In this document: positions 7,832 through 14,914 of the stretch, one piece after another
Layout: each line of letters starts with the position of its first letter
Position numbering within the stretch: position 1 is the stretch's first letter
From: an uncultured bacterium
Lineage (GTDB): Bacteria > Verrucomicrobiota > Kiritimatiellia > RFP12 > UBA1067
Direction of reading: 5' to 3'
NCBI GenBank assembly: GCA_902779075.1
Contig: CACZAK010000040.1
Span: 1 to 26,984 of the forward strand
DNA length: 26,984 nt
Position numbers and translations under genes: made by a program
The notes under the pieces: model-generated
What the model saw: the letters and a program-made list of their open reading frames with translations, nothing else
Databases searched by the model: none
What the model was told of the DNA's origin: nothing

Positions 7832-7879
7832 AAATTTGGGCGAAACCTTGCGTTTCACCTTCTTTCACCCATCCACCCC

Positions 7880-7908
7880 TTGCCTTTTGGCACGCAAAAT
7901 GCTATAAT
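7880..7908 (+). promoter_or_regulatory. Promoter of the prepilin gene
   Basis: -35 TTGCCT (7880-7885), 17-bp spacer ending in TGC, -10 TATAAT (7903-7908). The same -35 word is used before the AAA gene at 6432. The predicted leader is about 54 bases. Confidence 0.85.
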
Positions 7909-7968
7909 AACTTCGCGTAATCGGCACGGTGTCGGTTGCCACAAACAAACCAAAAAAGGAAAACAACC

Positions 7969-8340
7969 ATGAAAATGAAGCTGAAGAAGGGTTTTACCCT
8001 CGTTGAAATCATGATCGTGGTCGCCATCATCGCCATCTTGGCAGCAGTAGCGATCCCGAACTTTCTAAAGTACCGTGCTGATGCTCGGACTCAGTCTTGC
8101 GTGAGCAACATGAAGCAGTTGCAGACGGCCGCTGAAAGCTGGCGTACAACGCAGAGCGACCCGACGGCAGTTCCTGCTGTGGATGCGCTTGTGGGTACGG
8201 AAACAACCAAATACATCCGTAAGGAATCCATTGCATGCCCAGAAGGCGGATCCTATACGATTGCCACCGCCGATGGTTCTACAGCTATAACGGTGACATG
8301 TCCGAATGCCGGTACGCTTACCGACCATGTTCTGAAATAG
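7969..8340 (+). CDS. Type IV prepilin-like protein (major pilin or pseudopilin)
   Basis: 123 residues. The leader MKMKLKKG is followed by FTLVEIMIVVAIIAILAAVA, the classic prepilin cleavage site (between G8 and F9), with Glu at mature position 5 and the hydrophobic N-terminal helix. A short soluble domain follows, with two Cys (C40 in SCVSNMKQLQ and a later IACPEGG) typical of small pilins of PVC bacteria. Processing by a prepilin peptidase at the inner membrane is expected; none is encoded in this window. Start choice: the frame opens at a TTG at 7936, but the ATG at 7969 has AAGGA 8 bases upstream and fits the leader length. It has its own promoter and a strong terminator, so it is monocistronic. 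It is probably a subunit of the machine encoded at 17841-23077, but this is inferred. Confidence 0.92.
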   Translation: MKMKLKKGFTLVEIMIVVAIIAILAAVAIPNFLKYRADARTQSCVSNMKQLQTAAESWRTTQSDPTAVPAVDALVGTETTKYIRKESIACPEGGSYTIATADGSTAITVTCPNAGTLTDHVLK

Positions 8341-8368
8341 TTTGAACTTGTTAGGTTAGTTAACGATG

Positions 8369-8400
8369 GAGGGGACGGGATTCCGTCCCCTCTATGTTTT
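8369..8400 (+). terminator. Intrinsic terminator after the prepilin gene
   Basis: gaggggacgg (8369-8378), loop gatt, ccgtcccctc (8383-8392), then tatgtttt. The stem is 10 bp. It sits between convergent genes and may also serve the minus-strand glycosyltransferase gene, which ends at 8402. Confidence 0.88.
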
Positions 8401-8401
8401 A

Positions 8402-10459
8402 TTACTGGTAGAACCAGTATCCAGAGGCGATGTGGTCGCCTAGCAATGACAACCGACAAGGTGTGTTTTCTATTGCTCGGCCGGGTAGGGTAAATGACAC
8501 CTCCGAGAAACCGTTTGTTGCGTATGAAATCAATATGGGGTCAAGGTCTCGCTCGTCAATCTTGACATTCAACTTGAGGGGGTTGGCGAATTCATATTCG
8601 CAGGTAACTTTTCCGCCATCGTGTATGCGCGTTTCTGTATGTCTCGGGTAGGTACGCATTACAACGAAAACGTCCTTCCCCTTTTGAAGGGGAAGCGTTG
8701 CCGCATCGCCGCCTGTGAGCAGTCTTGCCGAGTCGATGGCGTATTTGCCAGCCAGCTTGTCGATAATTATGAATGGATCTGTCGGGGGGCGTCCATAACG
8801 GTCTATGATTTCGTAGTCGGCAGCATTTTCATCAGCTTCGTGGCCAACGTCGATTCGGCATACAAGATTTTTGTCGTTGGGGGGGGGCAAATGCGGTTTT
8901 CCCGCATGGTCGAAAGCCGACCAGTCGGCTTTGCGCATCTCGTAGCCGTCAGGTCCTGTTAGTACATTTTCTCCATAGCACACGGTACGGTACATATCTG
9001 GTACCGCAGTTGACTGCTCTGGTAGGAGAAGCCAATAGTCAAAACGGGTTGAAGCATTGTTTTTGAGGATCTCAAAGCTTGCTGCTGTCGTTTTGACGAA
9101 GAATTGCGGAGAGTAAAGTCCAGAGAGGTGGTGATAAGGGCGCTGACCGAGTTTATATGCGACCCCAGATGCGCCAAAAGACCCCACGGTGGCCTTAGGT
9201 GGAATATGTACGGCTATTTCATCTGCAAAAAGTCGTATCCTGTCAGTTTTTGTGGCACCTTGATTTAAATGATATACGGATACTAGTGCCGAACAGGAGA
9301 AAAATAGAAAGCAGGCTCCTATCGGAATGAGTGAACCTGGAAGTTTGTGGCGGTATTTCTCGGTGAAATAAGCCAAACCTTCGGCAAGGAAGAGGAGATA
9401 AATAGGAAGTGTCCAGACGAGATAACGATCATAATTCGTCCCTTGCCACCCGCTTTGGGCAACTGTAAATACGCCGCCACATGCCGCAAGGAGTAAGACG
9501 GAGAGGCTGCGTGCCTGCGTCCGCCAGCGATGGACGACTAGGCCTAGCCAAATGAATACGGCGGCGAGCATGACGGGAAAGATGAAGTTGCGTGGCATAG
9601 ATGTTGACAGTCCAAGTAGGTAGTTGTTCGCGAGTTCAAGAAGGTCATTGGCGGTGCGGATCACGGCGTCAGTGAAAGGAAGCGACTTAAAATATCCCTT
9701 GTTGGCAACGCTAGAGAATTGGGCATGCCCTGTAAGAGCATGGTTGAGTATGAATACGCCTATCGAGCTGAATATGGAAAGAACTAGGATTGCCCAATTG
9801 GCTCGTTCGTGCGAGTCCACACCTCTTAGGGCACGTATCCATTTTCCGCCAATCGTGATGGTGCCGAAAGCAATGATGCAGACCATTCCCTCTGGCCGAA
9901 TCCACGGGGCGAGGATGAGGACTGGGCCGTAGAGGGCGGGCTTGTTGGCTGCGAGACCCCACGCTAAGAGCGCGCTTACAGCCATCCAGCAACCTATGTC
10001 GCTTTGTGCCATTGCGCAAAAGGCGGGTTGTCCGGAGAGGGCAAGTGATAGGGCTGCGGTGAGGCGCGCCCAAGGATGTTCAAGCCAATGCCAAAGGGCC
10101 TGTCCCCATCCAACAAGGAAAATAAGATAAAAAAGGGCGTTAAGCCAGAAACCTGCCATAAAAAGTGAATCGCCTGTCGCGCCGAGGGCGTATGGGATGG
10201 CGAGAATAAAGGGGTAGAGAACGGATGTTGTGCCGGTGCTGACGGCAGTTCCCTCTGAAAAAGAGAAGGGGTGTCCTTCCACGATCCGCCGCGCGGCTTG
10301 GCAGTAGAGGAGCGTATCGGGCTGCGGAACGGCCATGGTTCCGTCGGGAGAGGCAAGCATCCCGGCAAGGTAATACCCTGCAATCTGAACGAATCCTATG
10401 CAGAGCATGAGGATAGTAACATGTTTTTTGTCTGTAAGTTCTTGGAAGCGAATGGACAT
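8402..10459 (-). CDS. Polytopic membrane glycosyltransferase, GT-C/GT39-like
   Basis: 685 residues. About ten hydrophobic helices fill the first 420 residues, and a soluble, probably extracytoplasmic domain of about 260 residues follows. The first outer loop has PDGTMAVPQPDTLLYCQAAR, with acidic residues and the Y..AA..I.EGHPF pattern seen in ArnT/PMT-type enzymes that take a sugar from a polyprenyl-phosphate carrier. NYDRYLVWTLPIYLLFLAEG is a further family-like helix. Donor and acceptor are unknown; glycosylation of the neighbouring pilin or of surface proteins is only a possibility. Start: the frame opens at 10498, but the ATG at 10459 has AGGAG 8 bases upstream. A possible -10 TATGAT (10499-10494) has no good -35. 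The gene stands alone, convergent with the prepilin gene. Confidence 0.75.
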   Translation of the reverse strand: MSIRFQELTDKKHVTILMLCIGFVQIAGYYLAGMLASPDGTMAVPQPDTLLYCQAARRIVEGHPFSFSEGTAVSTGTTSVLYPFILAIPYALGATGDSLFMAGFWLNALFYLIFLVGWGQALWHWLEHPWARLTAALSLALSGQPAFCAMAQSDIGCWMAVSALLAWGLAANKPALYGPVLILAPWIRPEGMVCIIAFGTITIGGKWIRALRGVDSHERANWAILVLSIFSSIGVFILNHALTGHAQFSSVANKGYFKSLPFTDAVIRTANDLLELANNYLLGLSTSMPRNFIFPVMLAAVFIWLGLVVHRWRTQARSLSVLLLAACGGVFTVAQSGWQGTNYDRYLVWTLPIYLLFLAEGLAYFTEKYRHKLPGSLIPIGACFLFFSCSALVSVYHLNQGATKTDRIRLFADEIAVHIPPKATVGSFGASGVAYKLGQRPYHHLSGLYSPQFFVKTTAASFEILKNNASTRFDYWLLLPEQSTAVPDMYRTVCYGENVLTGPDGYEMRKADWSAFDHAGKPHLPPPNDKNLVCRIDVGHEADENAADYEIIDRYGRPPTDPFIIIDKLAGKYAIDSARLLTGGDAATLPLQKGKDVFVVMRTYPRHTETRIHDGGKVTCEYEFANPLKLNVKIDERDLDPILISYATNGFSEVSFTLPGRAIENTPCRLSLLGDHIASGYWFYQ

Positions 10460-10637
10460 TGGCAATCTCCTAGCGCATGTGTGTCCAAAGTTTATCATAA
10501 TTACGGGTACAGTGGAAGAACGAACGTAGCACCATGCGTAAGATCGTTCCGCACCGTAATCTCACGCCCAAGGCTCGCCCCCCGATGCTCTATGTGGTTC
10601 AATAATCCCTTTGTTGTAGGCTCTTTCTCTTATCATG

Positions 10638-10725
10638 GCTCATAATTCCCCCCTGCGTAGCTCATAAATCCCCCCTGCGCAGCTCATAATTCCCCCCTGC
10701 GCAGCTCATAAATCCCTCCTCCTAT
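10638..10725. repeat. 22-bp tandem repeat, four units in an alternating A/B pattern
   Basis: Units at 10638-10659, 10660-10681, 10682-10703 and 10704-10725 share gctcataaTtcccccctgcg with two more bases. Units 1 and 3 read cataattcc; units 2 and 4 read cataaatcc. The true period may therefore be 44 bp. The last unit has decayed. There are no unique spacers, so it is not CRISPR. Confidence 0.9.
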
Positions 10726-10739
10726 GGCGGCCCGGCCAA

Positions 10740-10778
10740 CAGCGGGAGAGGCTGCGCTTGTCGCGACCGCTCCCGCTG
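10740..10778. repeat. Inverted repeat cagcgggag/ctcccgctg
   Basis: A 9-bp perfect stem (10740-10748, 10770-10778) with a 21-base GC-rich loop containing gtcgcgacc. It is another member of the GC-palindrome class. Confidence 0.65.
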
Positions 10779-10873
10779 GGGGGAGATTGGGCGTGAGACA
10801 AGTTTATCGCTTGCGGCTCGCATGGACGTTCAAGTGCCACGTTTTTGCCATGGCGAGCATTAAAGGGGTAGCG

Positions 10874-12292
10874 TCATGTAACGCGGAATAGGTCGTTTAG
10901 GGTTATGACGGATTGGAATACGCCACGATACTTAGTCCCTGCCAGCCCGTTGGTCGTGATGAGTGTTATATGTACTGCCTTTCTCGTGCCGGTCTTTTGA
11001 ACGAAAACCTCACGTTTCCGTCTTAACGATTCGTAGCATTGCAAATCGACGCTGAACATCCCCTCGCAAAACTTCATTTCGCAAAGATTGATGACTCTGT
11101 CATTGCGGTCAATGAGTAAGTCAATTTGCACTCCACGGGTATTGCCGTCAGGTGAACTTCTCCAAGTACATGTGCTGCAAGTCACGCCGGAAATGCCGAG
11201 CGCCTGTTTTATGGCGTTGATATGCTGGAGACCGAGTCGCTCAAATGCCAACCCGGCCCACGTGTTGTGGAGTGGCGTGGAGAACGAAGAAGACCAAAAA
11301 TGCGGATCGTGCGCGTGGTTTTCTCTGATGAACCGGAAATGGAACAATGTGTAGTTGTCGATGAGCTGGCAAATGAAGCCCTTCTTTTTCACGCCGAACG
11401 CTTGGTATCGGTGGATGAAGCCACATTGCTCAAGTTCCTCGAGCAATTTGGAAATCTTGCCGGATTCCTTCAGCTTGCAAGCTGTAATTAGCTCTTCTCG
11501 TGTCATGCCGGTCGATTGCGAACCTAATGCATTGACGATGCGAACATACGGTTCGGGATTCTTGAACAGCGAGGCGAATAGTTGCGAGAACTCAAGTCTC
11601 AACTTGGCGTCGGAAGCGAAGAACAACGCATCCATGTTTTGCGCCAGGCTCAAACCAGGTTTGAGGAATCCCCAGTAATAAGGAACGCCACCGAGGGCCA
11701 TGTAGGCTTCCGCAAGTTCCATGCGCGACATTTGAAGACCAAGCTCGCAGGCATATTCCTCACATTCCGCCAACGTGAAGGGACGTAGCCAAATCTGGTC
11801 TGTCACGCGATTGTGTAGTCCGCCCCTTGATTTGAGAAGTTTCGCGATAATCCATGATGTTGCACTTCCGCATATTACCAACAAGATGTCCTTTCGGGCC
11901 GAAGCCCATCCATTCCAGAAGAATTCAAGGGCGGGAATGAAATTGGATTTTGGGGTGTCGATCCATGGCAGTTCGTCAATGAAGATGATTTTCTTCTGCT
12001 GGGTGCTGTTTCTTATGATGCCTTTGAGCGCGTCAAATGCGTCAAACCAGTCGTGTAATCGGCCATTGCCAGTCCAGCCACTCTCGCGCAAAGAGCTTTG
12101 AAAGGCGCGCAGTTGCCCTGCCTGGTTCACATTCTCGACGCCTGTATGGGCGAAGGTGATGCGTTGGCCGAATGTCTCGCGTACGAGAAACGTCTTACCT
12201 ATTCGGCGACGTCCATAGACGGCAACGAATTCAGAGTGGTCTGAAGCTTCTGCCTGTTTCAATGTTTCTATCTCAACTCTTCTGCCAACCAT
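10874..12292 (-). CDS. AAA ATPase with C-terminal PD-(D/E)XK nuclease-like domain (ATPase_2/DUF234 type)
   Basis: 472 residues. Walker A GRRRIGKTF (27-35), Walker B IIFIDELPW (102-110) and a sensor-like VICGSATSW (139-147) define the ATPase. A helical middle part (AEAYMALGGVPYYWGFLKPG) and a winged-helix segment (GKISKLLEELEQCGFI) follow. The C-terminus has the nuclease-fold signature D391 in VQIDLLID and E405-M-K407 in NLCEMKFC, so the catalytic triad appears intact. This architecture is a known, widespread family of unclear function, often thought to act on nucleic acid or in conflict systems. The ATG at 12292 has GGAGA upstream and a strong promoter with repeated sites in the divergent region. 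Related in fold, but not closely in sequence, to the other two AAA proteins here. Confidence 0.85.
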   Translation of the reverse strand: MVGRRVEIETLKQAEASDHSEFVAVYGRRRIGKTFLVRETFGQRITFAHTGVENVNQAGQLRAFQSSLRESGWTGNGRLHDWFDAFDALKGIIRNSTQQKKIIFIDELPWIDTPKSNFIPALEFFWNGWASARKDILLVICGSATSWIIAKLLKSRGGLHNRVTDQIWLRPFTLAECEEYACELGLQMSRMELAEAYMALGGVPYYWGFLKPGLSLAQNMDALFFASDAKLRLEFSQLFASLFKNPEPYVRIVNALGSQSTGMTREELITACKLKESGKISKLLEELEQCGFIHRYQAFGVKKKGFICQLIDNYTLFHFRFIRENHAHDPHFWSSSFSTPLHNTWAGLAFERLGLQHINAIKQALGISGVTCSTCTWRSSPDGNTRGVQIDLLIDRNDRVINLCEMKFCEGMFSVDLQCYESLRRKREVFVQKTGTRKAVHITLITTNGLAGTKYRGVFQSVITLNDLFRVT

Positions 12293-12309
12293 AATTTTTC
12301 TCCGTAAGC

Positions 12310-12396
12310 GGTCGGAATGATACCATATTTGCCCGATTCCGTCAAGTGATACGAGATAATCGGTCGGAATATGGCTTTTTTTATGGCATTCCGACC
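12310..12396. promoter_or_regulatory. Three GGTCGGAAT sites in the divergent promoter region
   Basis: GGTCGGAAT occurs at 12310-12318 (touching the -10 of the minus gene) and 12362-12370, and as its complement attccgacc at 12388-12396. The last two form an inverted repeat with a 17-base loop. This spacing suggests an operator shared by the two divergent genes. Confidence 0.6.
12317..12345 (-). promoter_or_regulatory. Promoter of the AAA-nuclease-like gene
   Basis: Minus strand: TTGACG (12345-12340), 17-bp spacer ending in TGG, TATCAT (12322-12317). The leader is about 18 bases with cggaga as ribosome binding site. Confidence 0.85.
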
Positions 12397-12433
12397 TGCT
12401 TTGAACTCTGTGTCGGCATTAAATGGCGAATTG

Positions 12434-12442
12434 TGGTATAAT
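12434..12442 (+). promoter_or_regulatory. Extended -10 of the PH-like membrane protein gene, probably leaderless
   Basis: TGG then TATAAT (12437-12442); no good -35 is seen. The expected start near 12449 meets the GTG codon at 12450. Confidence 0.65.
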
Positions 12443-12449
12443 AAAGGCC

Positions 12450-13118
12450 GTGCTTTACGCATTGAGAAAATTGATCGCCTTTGTGTTCCTCGGCGGGATG
12501 TTCTGGTTCATCTATCAGGACCTGGACAACCTTGACAAGCCGTGGTTCATGCACGCGCTTGGTCTCATCACGATCGCCTTTGCCTTTTTCTGGCTGCTCA
12601 TCCCCATGATTGTCGTGAAGCTGCGGATTCGTCGCCGTCTCAAGCAGAACAGGGAGCGGTACGAAAAATGGCTTGCCGATGGCGGTGTGGCGTCGATTCG
12701 TCCGCGTCCGGCGCAGAAGGTTCGGCTGAATCCCATTGATCCCGACGAGCAGGCTTTCTTCCATGAGAAGGGCACGCTTTACATTGCCGCAGACGTGAAA
12801 TCTAGTGGGGCGCGCTCGTCGAGCGCACCGTCTATAGGCAACATGGCCTCGCGTCCCGTGGGGTGTCCGAGCGATGTGGCATTTCCCGGACATCGGAGCA
12901 ATGGGTATGTGTGCCAGCGCACGCACTGCTATTTCACGAACCGGCGTGTTGCGTTTGCGGGGAAGGATCTCGACATCAGCATCCCCGTTGCCGATCTCAA
13001 GAAAGCCACTGTGAAGCCAGGGGGCATGGTTTTTGAGACGTTGGAAAACATGCGCTATGCCTTTACATTCCAGAATCCGCTTGTCGCGGCAGACGTTCTA
13101 GAACGCGCCAGAACCTAA
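12450..13118 (+). CDS. Small membrane protein with C-terminal PH/GRAM-like domain
   Basis: 222 residues if it starts at GTG 12450. The ATG at 12423 in the same frame lies upstream of the -10 and would not be transcribed. Two hydrophobic helices (AFVFLGGMFWFIYQ and ITIAFAFFWLLIPMIVV) are followed by a basic stretch KLRIRRRLKQ, then a cytoplasmic part. The end (KGTLYIAAD, CYFTNRRVAFAG, ISIPVADLKKATVKPGGMVF, MRYAFTFQNP) has the beta-strand pattern and LTNxRL-like motif of bacterial PH/GRAM domains. The role is unknown. Between the first and second strands the protein carries about 30 extra residues (SGARSSSAPS...FPGHRS) encoded by palindromic repeat-like DNA, listed separately. Confidence 0.65.
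   Translation: MLYALRKLIAFVFLGGMFWFIYQDLDNLDKPWFMHALGLITIAFAFFWLLIPMIVVKLRIRRRLKQNRERYEKWLADGGVASIRPRPAQKVRLNPIDPDEQAFFHEKGTLYIAADVKSSGARSSSAPSIGNMASRPVGCPSDVAFPGHRSNGYVCQRTHCYFTNRRVAFAGKDLDISIPVADLKKATVKPGGMVFETLENMRYAFTFQNPLVAADVLERART
12805..12897 (+). repeat. Palindromic repeat-like DNA inside a coding gene
   Basis: gtggggcgcgctcgtcgagc begins a GC palindrome (gcgctc 12812-12817, gagcgc 12821-12826). A second inverted pair follows, tgtccg 12864-12869 and cggaca 12887-12892. Composition and words (gtggggcg) match the intergenic palindrome cluster at 6196. The segment is translated in frame and interrupts the predicted PH-like fold. Exact borders are uncertain. Confidence 0.55.
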
Positions 13119-13168
13119 AAATCCCAGTAGGAATTTTAATCCTAAACGTCGCAGTTGATTCTAGCTTT

Positions 13169-13347
13169 TAGCCGCAAAGAACGAAAAGATCGCAAAGTGT
13201 ATTATAATTGGTTGTGTATTTCGAATTATCCAGACCTGGCTTCTGTTTTTAGTTTTCACCAATTGGGTGAATTGCCATACAGGATAAACGGCATGTATAA
13301 TCAATAAAACCATCCCTTCTTTGCGCTCTTTGCGTTCTTTGCGGCTA
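13169..13347. repeat. 179-bp element bounded by 29-bp inverted repeats of the CGCAAAG type
   Basis: The left arm 13169-13197 (tagccgcaaagaacg...cgcaaag) and right arm 13319-13347 match in 27 of 29 positions when reverse-complemented; the outer 15 are perfect. The AT-rich interior has a further inverted pair aattggt/accaatt (13206-13212, 13258-13264). The size and shape fit a miniature inverted-repeat element, with no transposase. No clear target-site duplication is seen. Confidence 0.8.
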
Positions 13348-13407
13348 ATAGAAATAAGAAGGGCTTGTTTAACTGCGTTTTTTAGGTTGAAACAACTTGC
13401 CTTTGGC

Positions 13408-13429
13408 GCGCGGGCTAACTCGCCCGCGC
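13408..13429. repeat. GC-rich hairpin gcgcgggc/gcccgcgc
   Basis: A perfect 8-bp stem with loop taactc, in AT-richer surroundings. Same class as the hairpin at 7815-7831. Confidence 0.7.
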
Positions 13430-13579
13430 CCATTAGCCGATCCTCAAACTACCACGATTCTGAATGTTCAAGGTGCGCCCGCAGGATAATGTTGTTCTTG
13501 AAAGTTGTCATGGTTGTTTCCAAATCCCAATACGTATGGGTGAAAGACGCCCAGGATTTTGGTTCTTAGCTGTAGATTC

Positions 13580-13608
13580 TTGAAATCGTGTGTGTGATGT
13601 GCTATACT
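13580..13608 (+). promoter_or_regulatory. Promoter of AAA gene at 13676
   Basis: -35 TTGAAA (13580-13585), 17-bp spacer ending in TGC, -10 TATACT (13603-13608). Predicted start near 13615. Confidence 0.85.
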
Positions 13609-13663
13609 CGTAGGGTTTTCAAACCACACAAAAAGGCATTTCGTATGGTTTGCAAACCCTACG
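13609..13663 (+). promoter_or_regulatory. 18-bp inverted repeat next to the ribosome binding site, operator or leader hairpin
   Basis: Arms 13609-13626 (cgtagggttttcaaacca) and 13646-13663 (tggtttgcaaaccctacg) pair with one mismatch. Each arm is itself a palindrome-like site: GGTTTGCAAACC is perfect at 13647-13658, GGTTTTCAAACC nearly so at 13614-13625. The right arm touches the Shine-Dalgarno GAGGAGG (13663-13669), which lies 6 bases before the ATG. Either a dimeric repressor binds the two sites or the RNA stem hides the ribosome binding site. Confidence 0.75.
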
Positions 13664-13675
13664 AGGAGGCTTTGA

Positions 13676-14881
13676 ATGGATGATGCGACAATTGAGATGA
13701 TATACAACACGTCTGCGGAACGAATCCGTGAGACGGACTGTGCCTTTCATCGTTTCCTGTATTCGCAGATAGACTGGTCTGTGCGTGTTATCGCTTTGAG
13801 TGGCCCGCGTGGTGTTGGCAAGACGACAATGCTGCTTCAGTACCTCAAGGAGAACCCTGAAGAGGCGAAAGGCGGGCTTTATGTCTCAATGGACAACCTC
13901 TGGGTAGATGCCAAGGAGTTCTACGAACTTGTCCGATACCATGTCCAGCATGGCGGTACGAGTGTTTTCATTGATGAGATACATTACCTTACAGACTGGC
14001 AGAGGCTTGTCAAGAACCTGTATGACAACTTCAAGGAACTTCGCATCGCCTATACGGGGTCGTCGATTCTCAGACTTGCAGCAGGCAAAGGCGATCTTTC
14101 AAGGCGTCAAATTGAGTACGAACTGCCCGGGATGTCGTTTCGAGAGTATCTGAACCTTGAGGGAATTGGCGACTTCAAACCAATTGAACTTGCCGATCTG
14201 CTTGCCAATCACGTACAGTACGCGGAATCAATCACCAAGGGGTTGAAAATCCTTCCTCTCTTTGAACAATATCTGCGCCTTGGATATTATCCGTTCTACA
14301 GAGAGGATCGTGTCCATTTCGGACAGCGGCTTCTTCAGGTGGTAAACCAGGTACTTGATGCCGATTTGCCCAAAGTGGAGGACGTTACTCCAGAAACCGT
14401 ACGCAAGGCGCGGCGGATGTTGTCCATATTGGCAGCCTCTACTCCGCAGACGCCGAACATCACGGAACTTTGCCGCAATCTCGGAATGGACCGCAAGCAG
14501 GGTCTGAAGGTTCTGCATGCCATGCGCCGTGCTGGCCTTCTGGGCTTGCTGGCGGAAGACGCGGACGCGCTGAAGCATCTCGGTTCGCCGAACAAGATAT
14601 ACTGCGACAATTCAAATCTCATGTATGTTCTTTGTGGCCAGCCTGACAAAGGGACACTGCGGGAGACTTTCTTCAACAATCAAATACAGGCCGTGGGGCA
14701 GGCATCCTACCCCAAGCGCGGCGATTTCCTCGTTGACGGCAAGTTCGTTTTTGAGGTTGGCGGTCCACGCAAATCCTTTGAACAGATTAAGGATCAGGCG
14801 AATGCATATCTTGCGATAGACGATACGGAAATTGGTCGCGCCGCTCGCATTCCTCTTTGGCTCTTTGGTTTTCTTTATTAA
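13676..14881 (+). CDS. AAA_14-type ATPase with EVGG C-terminal domain (DUF4143-like)
   Basis: 401 residues. Walker A GPRGVGKTT (43-51), Walker B SVFIDEIHY (96-104) and sensor-like AYTGSS (125-130). A middle part with PGMSFREYLNLEG and LRLGYYPFYRED is typical of stand-alone AAA_14 proteins. A winged helix follows (ITELCRNLGMDRKQGLKVL), then a tail with GDFLVDGKFVFEVGG and IPLWLFGFLY, strongly conserved in this family as I remember it. D350 and E360 resemble a PD-(D/E)XK fold, but the Lys is replaced by Gly (EVGG), so cleavage is doubtful. Strong Shine-Dalgarno, own promoter and an 18-bp leader palindrome suggest tight control. The function of the family is not settled. Confidence 0.85.
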   Translation: MDDATIEMIYNTSAERIRETDCAFHRFLYSQIDWSVRVIALSGPRGVGKTTMLLQYLKENPEEAKGGLYVSMDNLWVDAKEFYELVRYHVQHGGTSVFIDEIHYLTDWQRLVKNLYDNFKELRIAYTGSSILRLAAGKGDLSRRQIEYELPGMSFREYLNLEGIGDFKPIELADLLANHVQYAESITKGLKILPLFEQYLRLGYYPFYREDRVHFGQRLLQVVNQVLDADLPKVEDVTPETVRKARRMLSILAASTPQTPNITELCRNLGMDRKQGLKVLHAMRRAGLLGLLAEDADALKHLGSPNKIYCDNSNLMYVLCGQPDKGTLRETFFNNQIQAVGQASYPKRGDFLVDGKFVFEVGGPRKSFEQIKDQANAYLAIDDTEIGRAARIPLWLFGFLY

Positions 14882-14895
14882 CGTTTCAGAAAATG

Positions 14896-14904
14896 TGCTA
14901 TACT
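14896..14904 (+). promoter_or_regulatory. Extended -10 of the ABC operon, near-leaderless
   Basis: TGC TATACT with the -10 at 14899-14904, lying just after the stop of the AAA gene. A weak -35 ttaacg (14878-14883) is 15 bp away. The expected start near 14911 leaves about 4 bases before the ATG at 14915; no Shine-Dalgarno sequence. Confidence 0.7.
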
Positions 14905-14914
14905 TGTTCGCGTC

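Larger units (their letters stand above)
10460..10873. other. Intergenic stretch between two minus-strand genes
   Basis: It contains the glycosyltransferase leader, a 23-codon plus-strand frame (10534-10605, MRKIVPHRNLTPKARPPMLY...) without a Shine-Dalgarno sequence that I cannot assign, a 22-bp tandem repeat and a 9-bp inverted repeat (both listed). No promoter or terminator is clearly visible for the AAA gene that ends at 10874. Confidence 0.55.
13119..13675. other. Intergenic stretch with repeat element, no gene seen
   Basis: 557 bp holding a 179-bp element with inverted ends, a GC-rich hairpin and the promoter and leader hairpin of the next gene. Short frames on both strands (13161-13433, 13321-13569, 13468-13710) cross these repeats and show no recognisable protein. 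No clear terminator follows the 13118 stop. Confidence 0.6.

Noticed and set aside
7513..7833. 106-codon minus-strand frame with two Cys pairs
   Set aside because: It runs through the orphan promoter and hairpin and overlaps the AAA gene end; the Cys spacing (CIICGKSIRNGTC) is suggestive of a zinc site, but there is no start signal or recognised family.
10534..10605. 23-codon plus-strand frame
   Set aside because: Codon use looks ordinary, but it lacks a Shine-Dalgarno sequence and promoter and resembles nothing I recognise.
10638..10725. CRISPR array
   Set aside because: Units are directly adjacent with no unique spacers, and no cas genes are present.
13169..13347. Insertion sequence
   Set aside because: The inverted ends are clear, but the 121-bp interior cannot encode a transposase.
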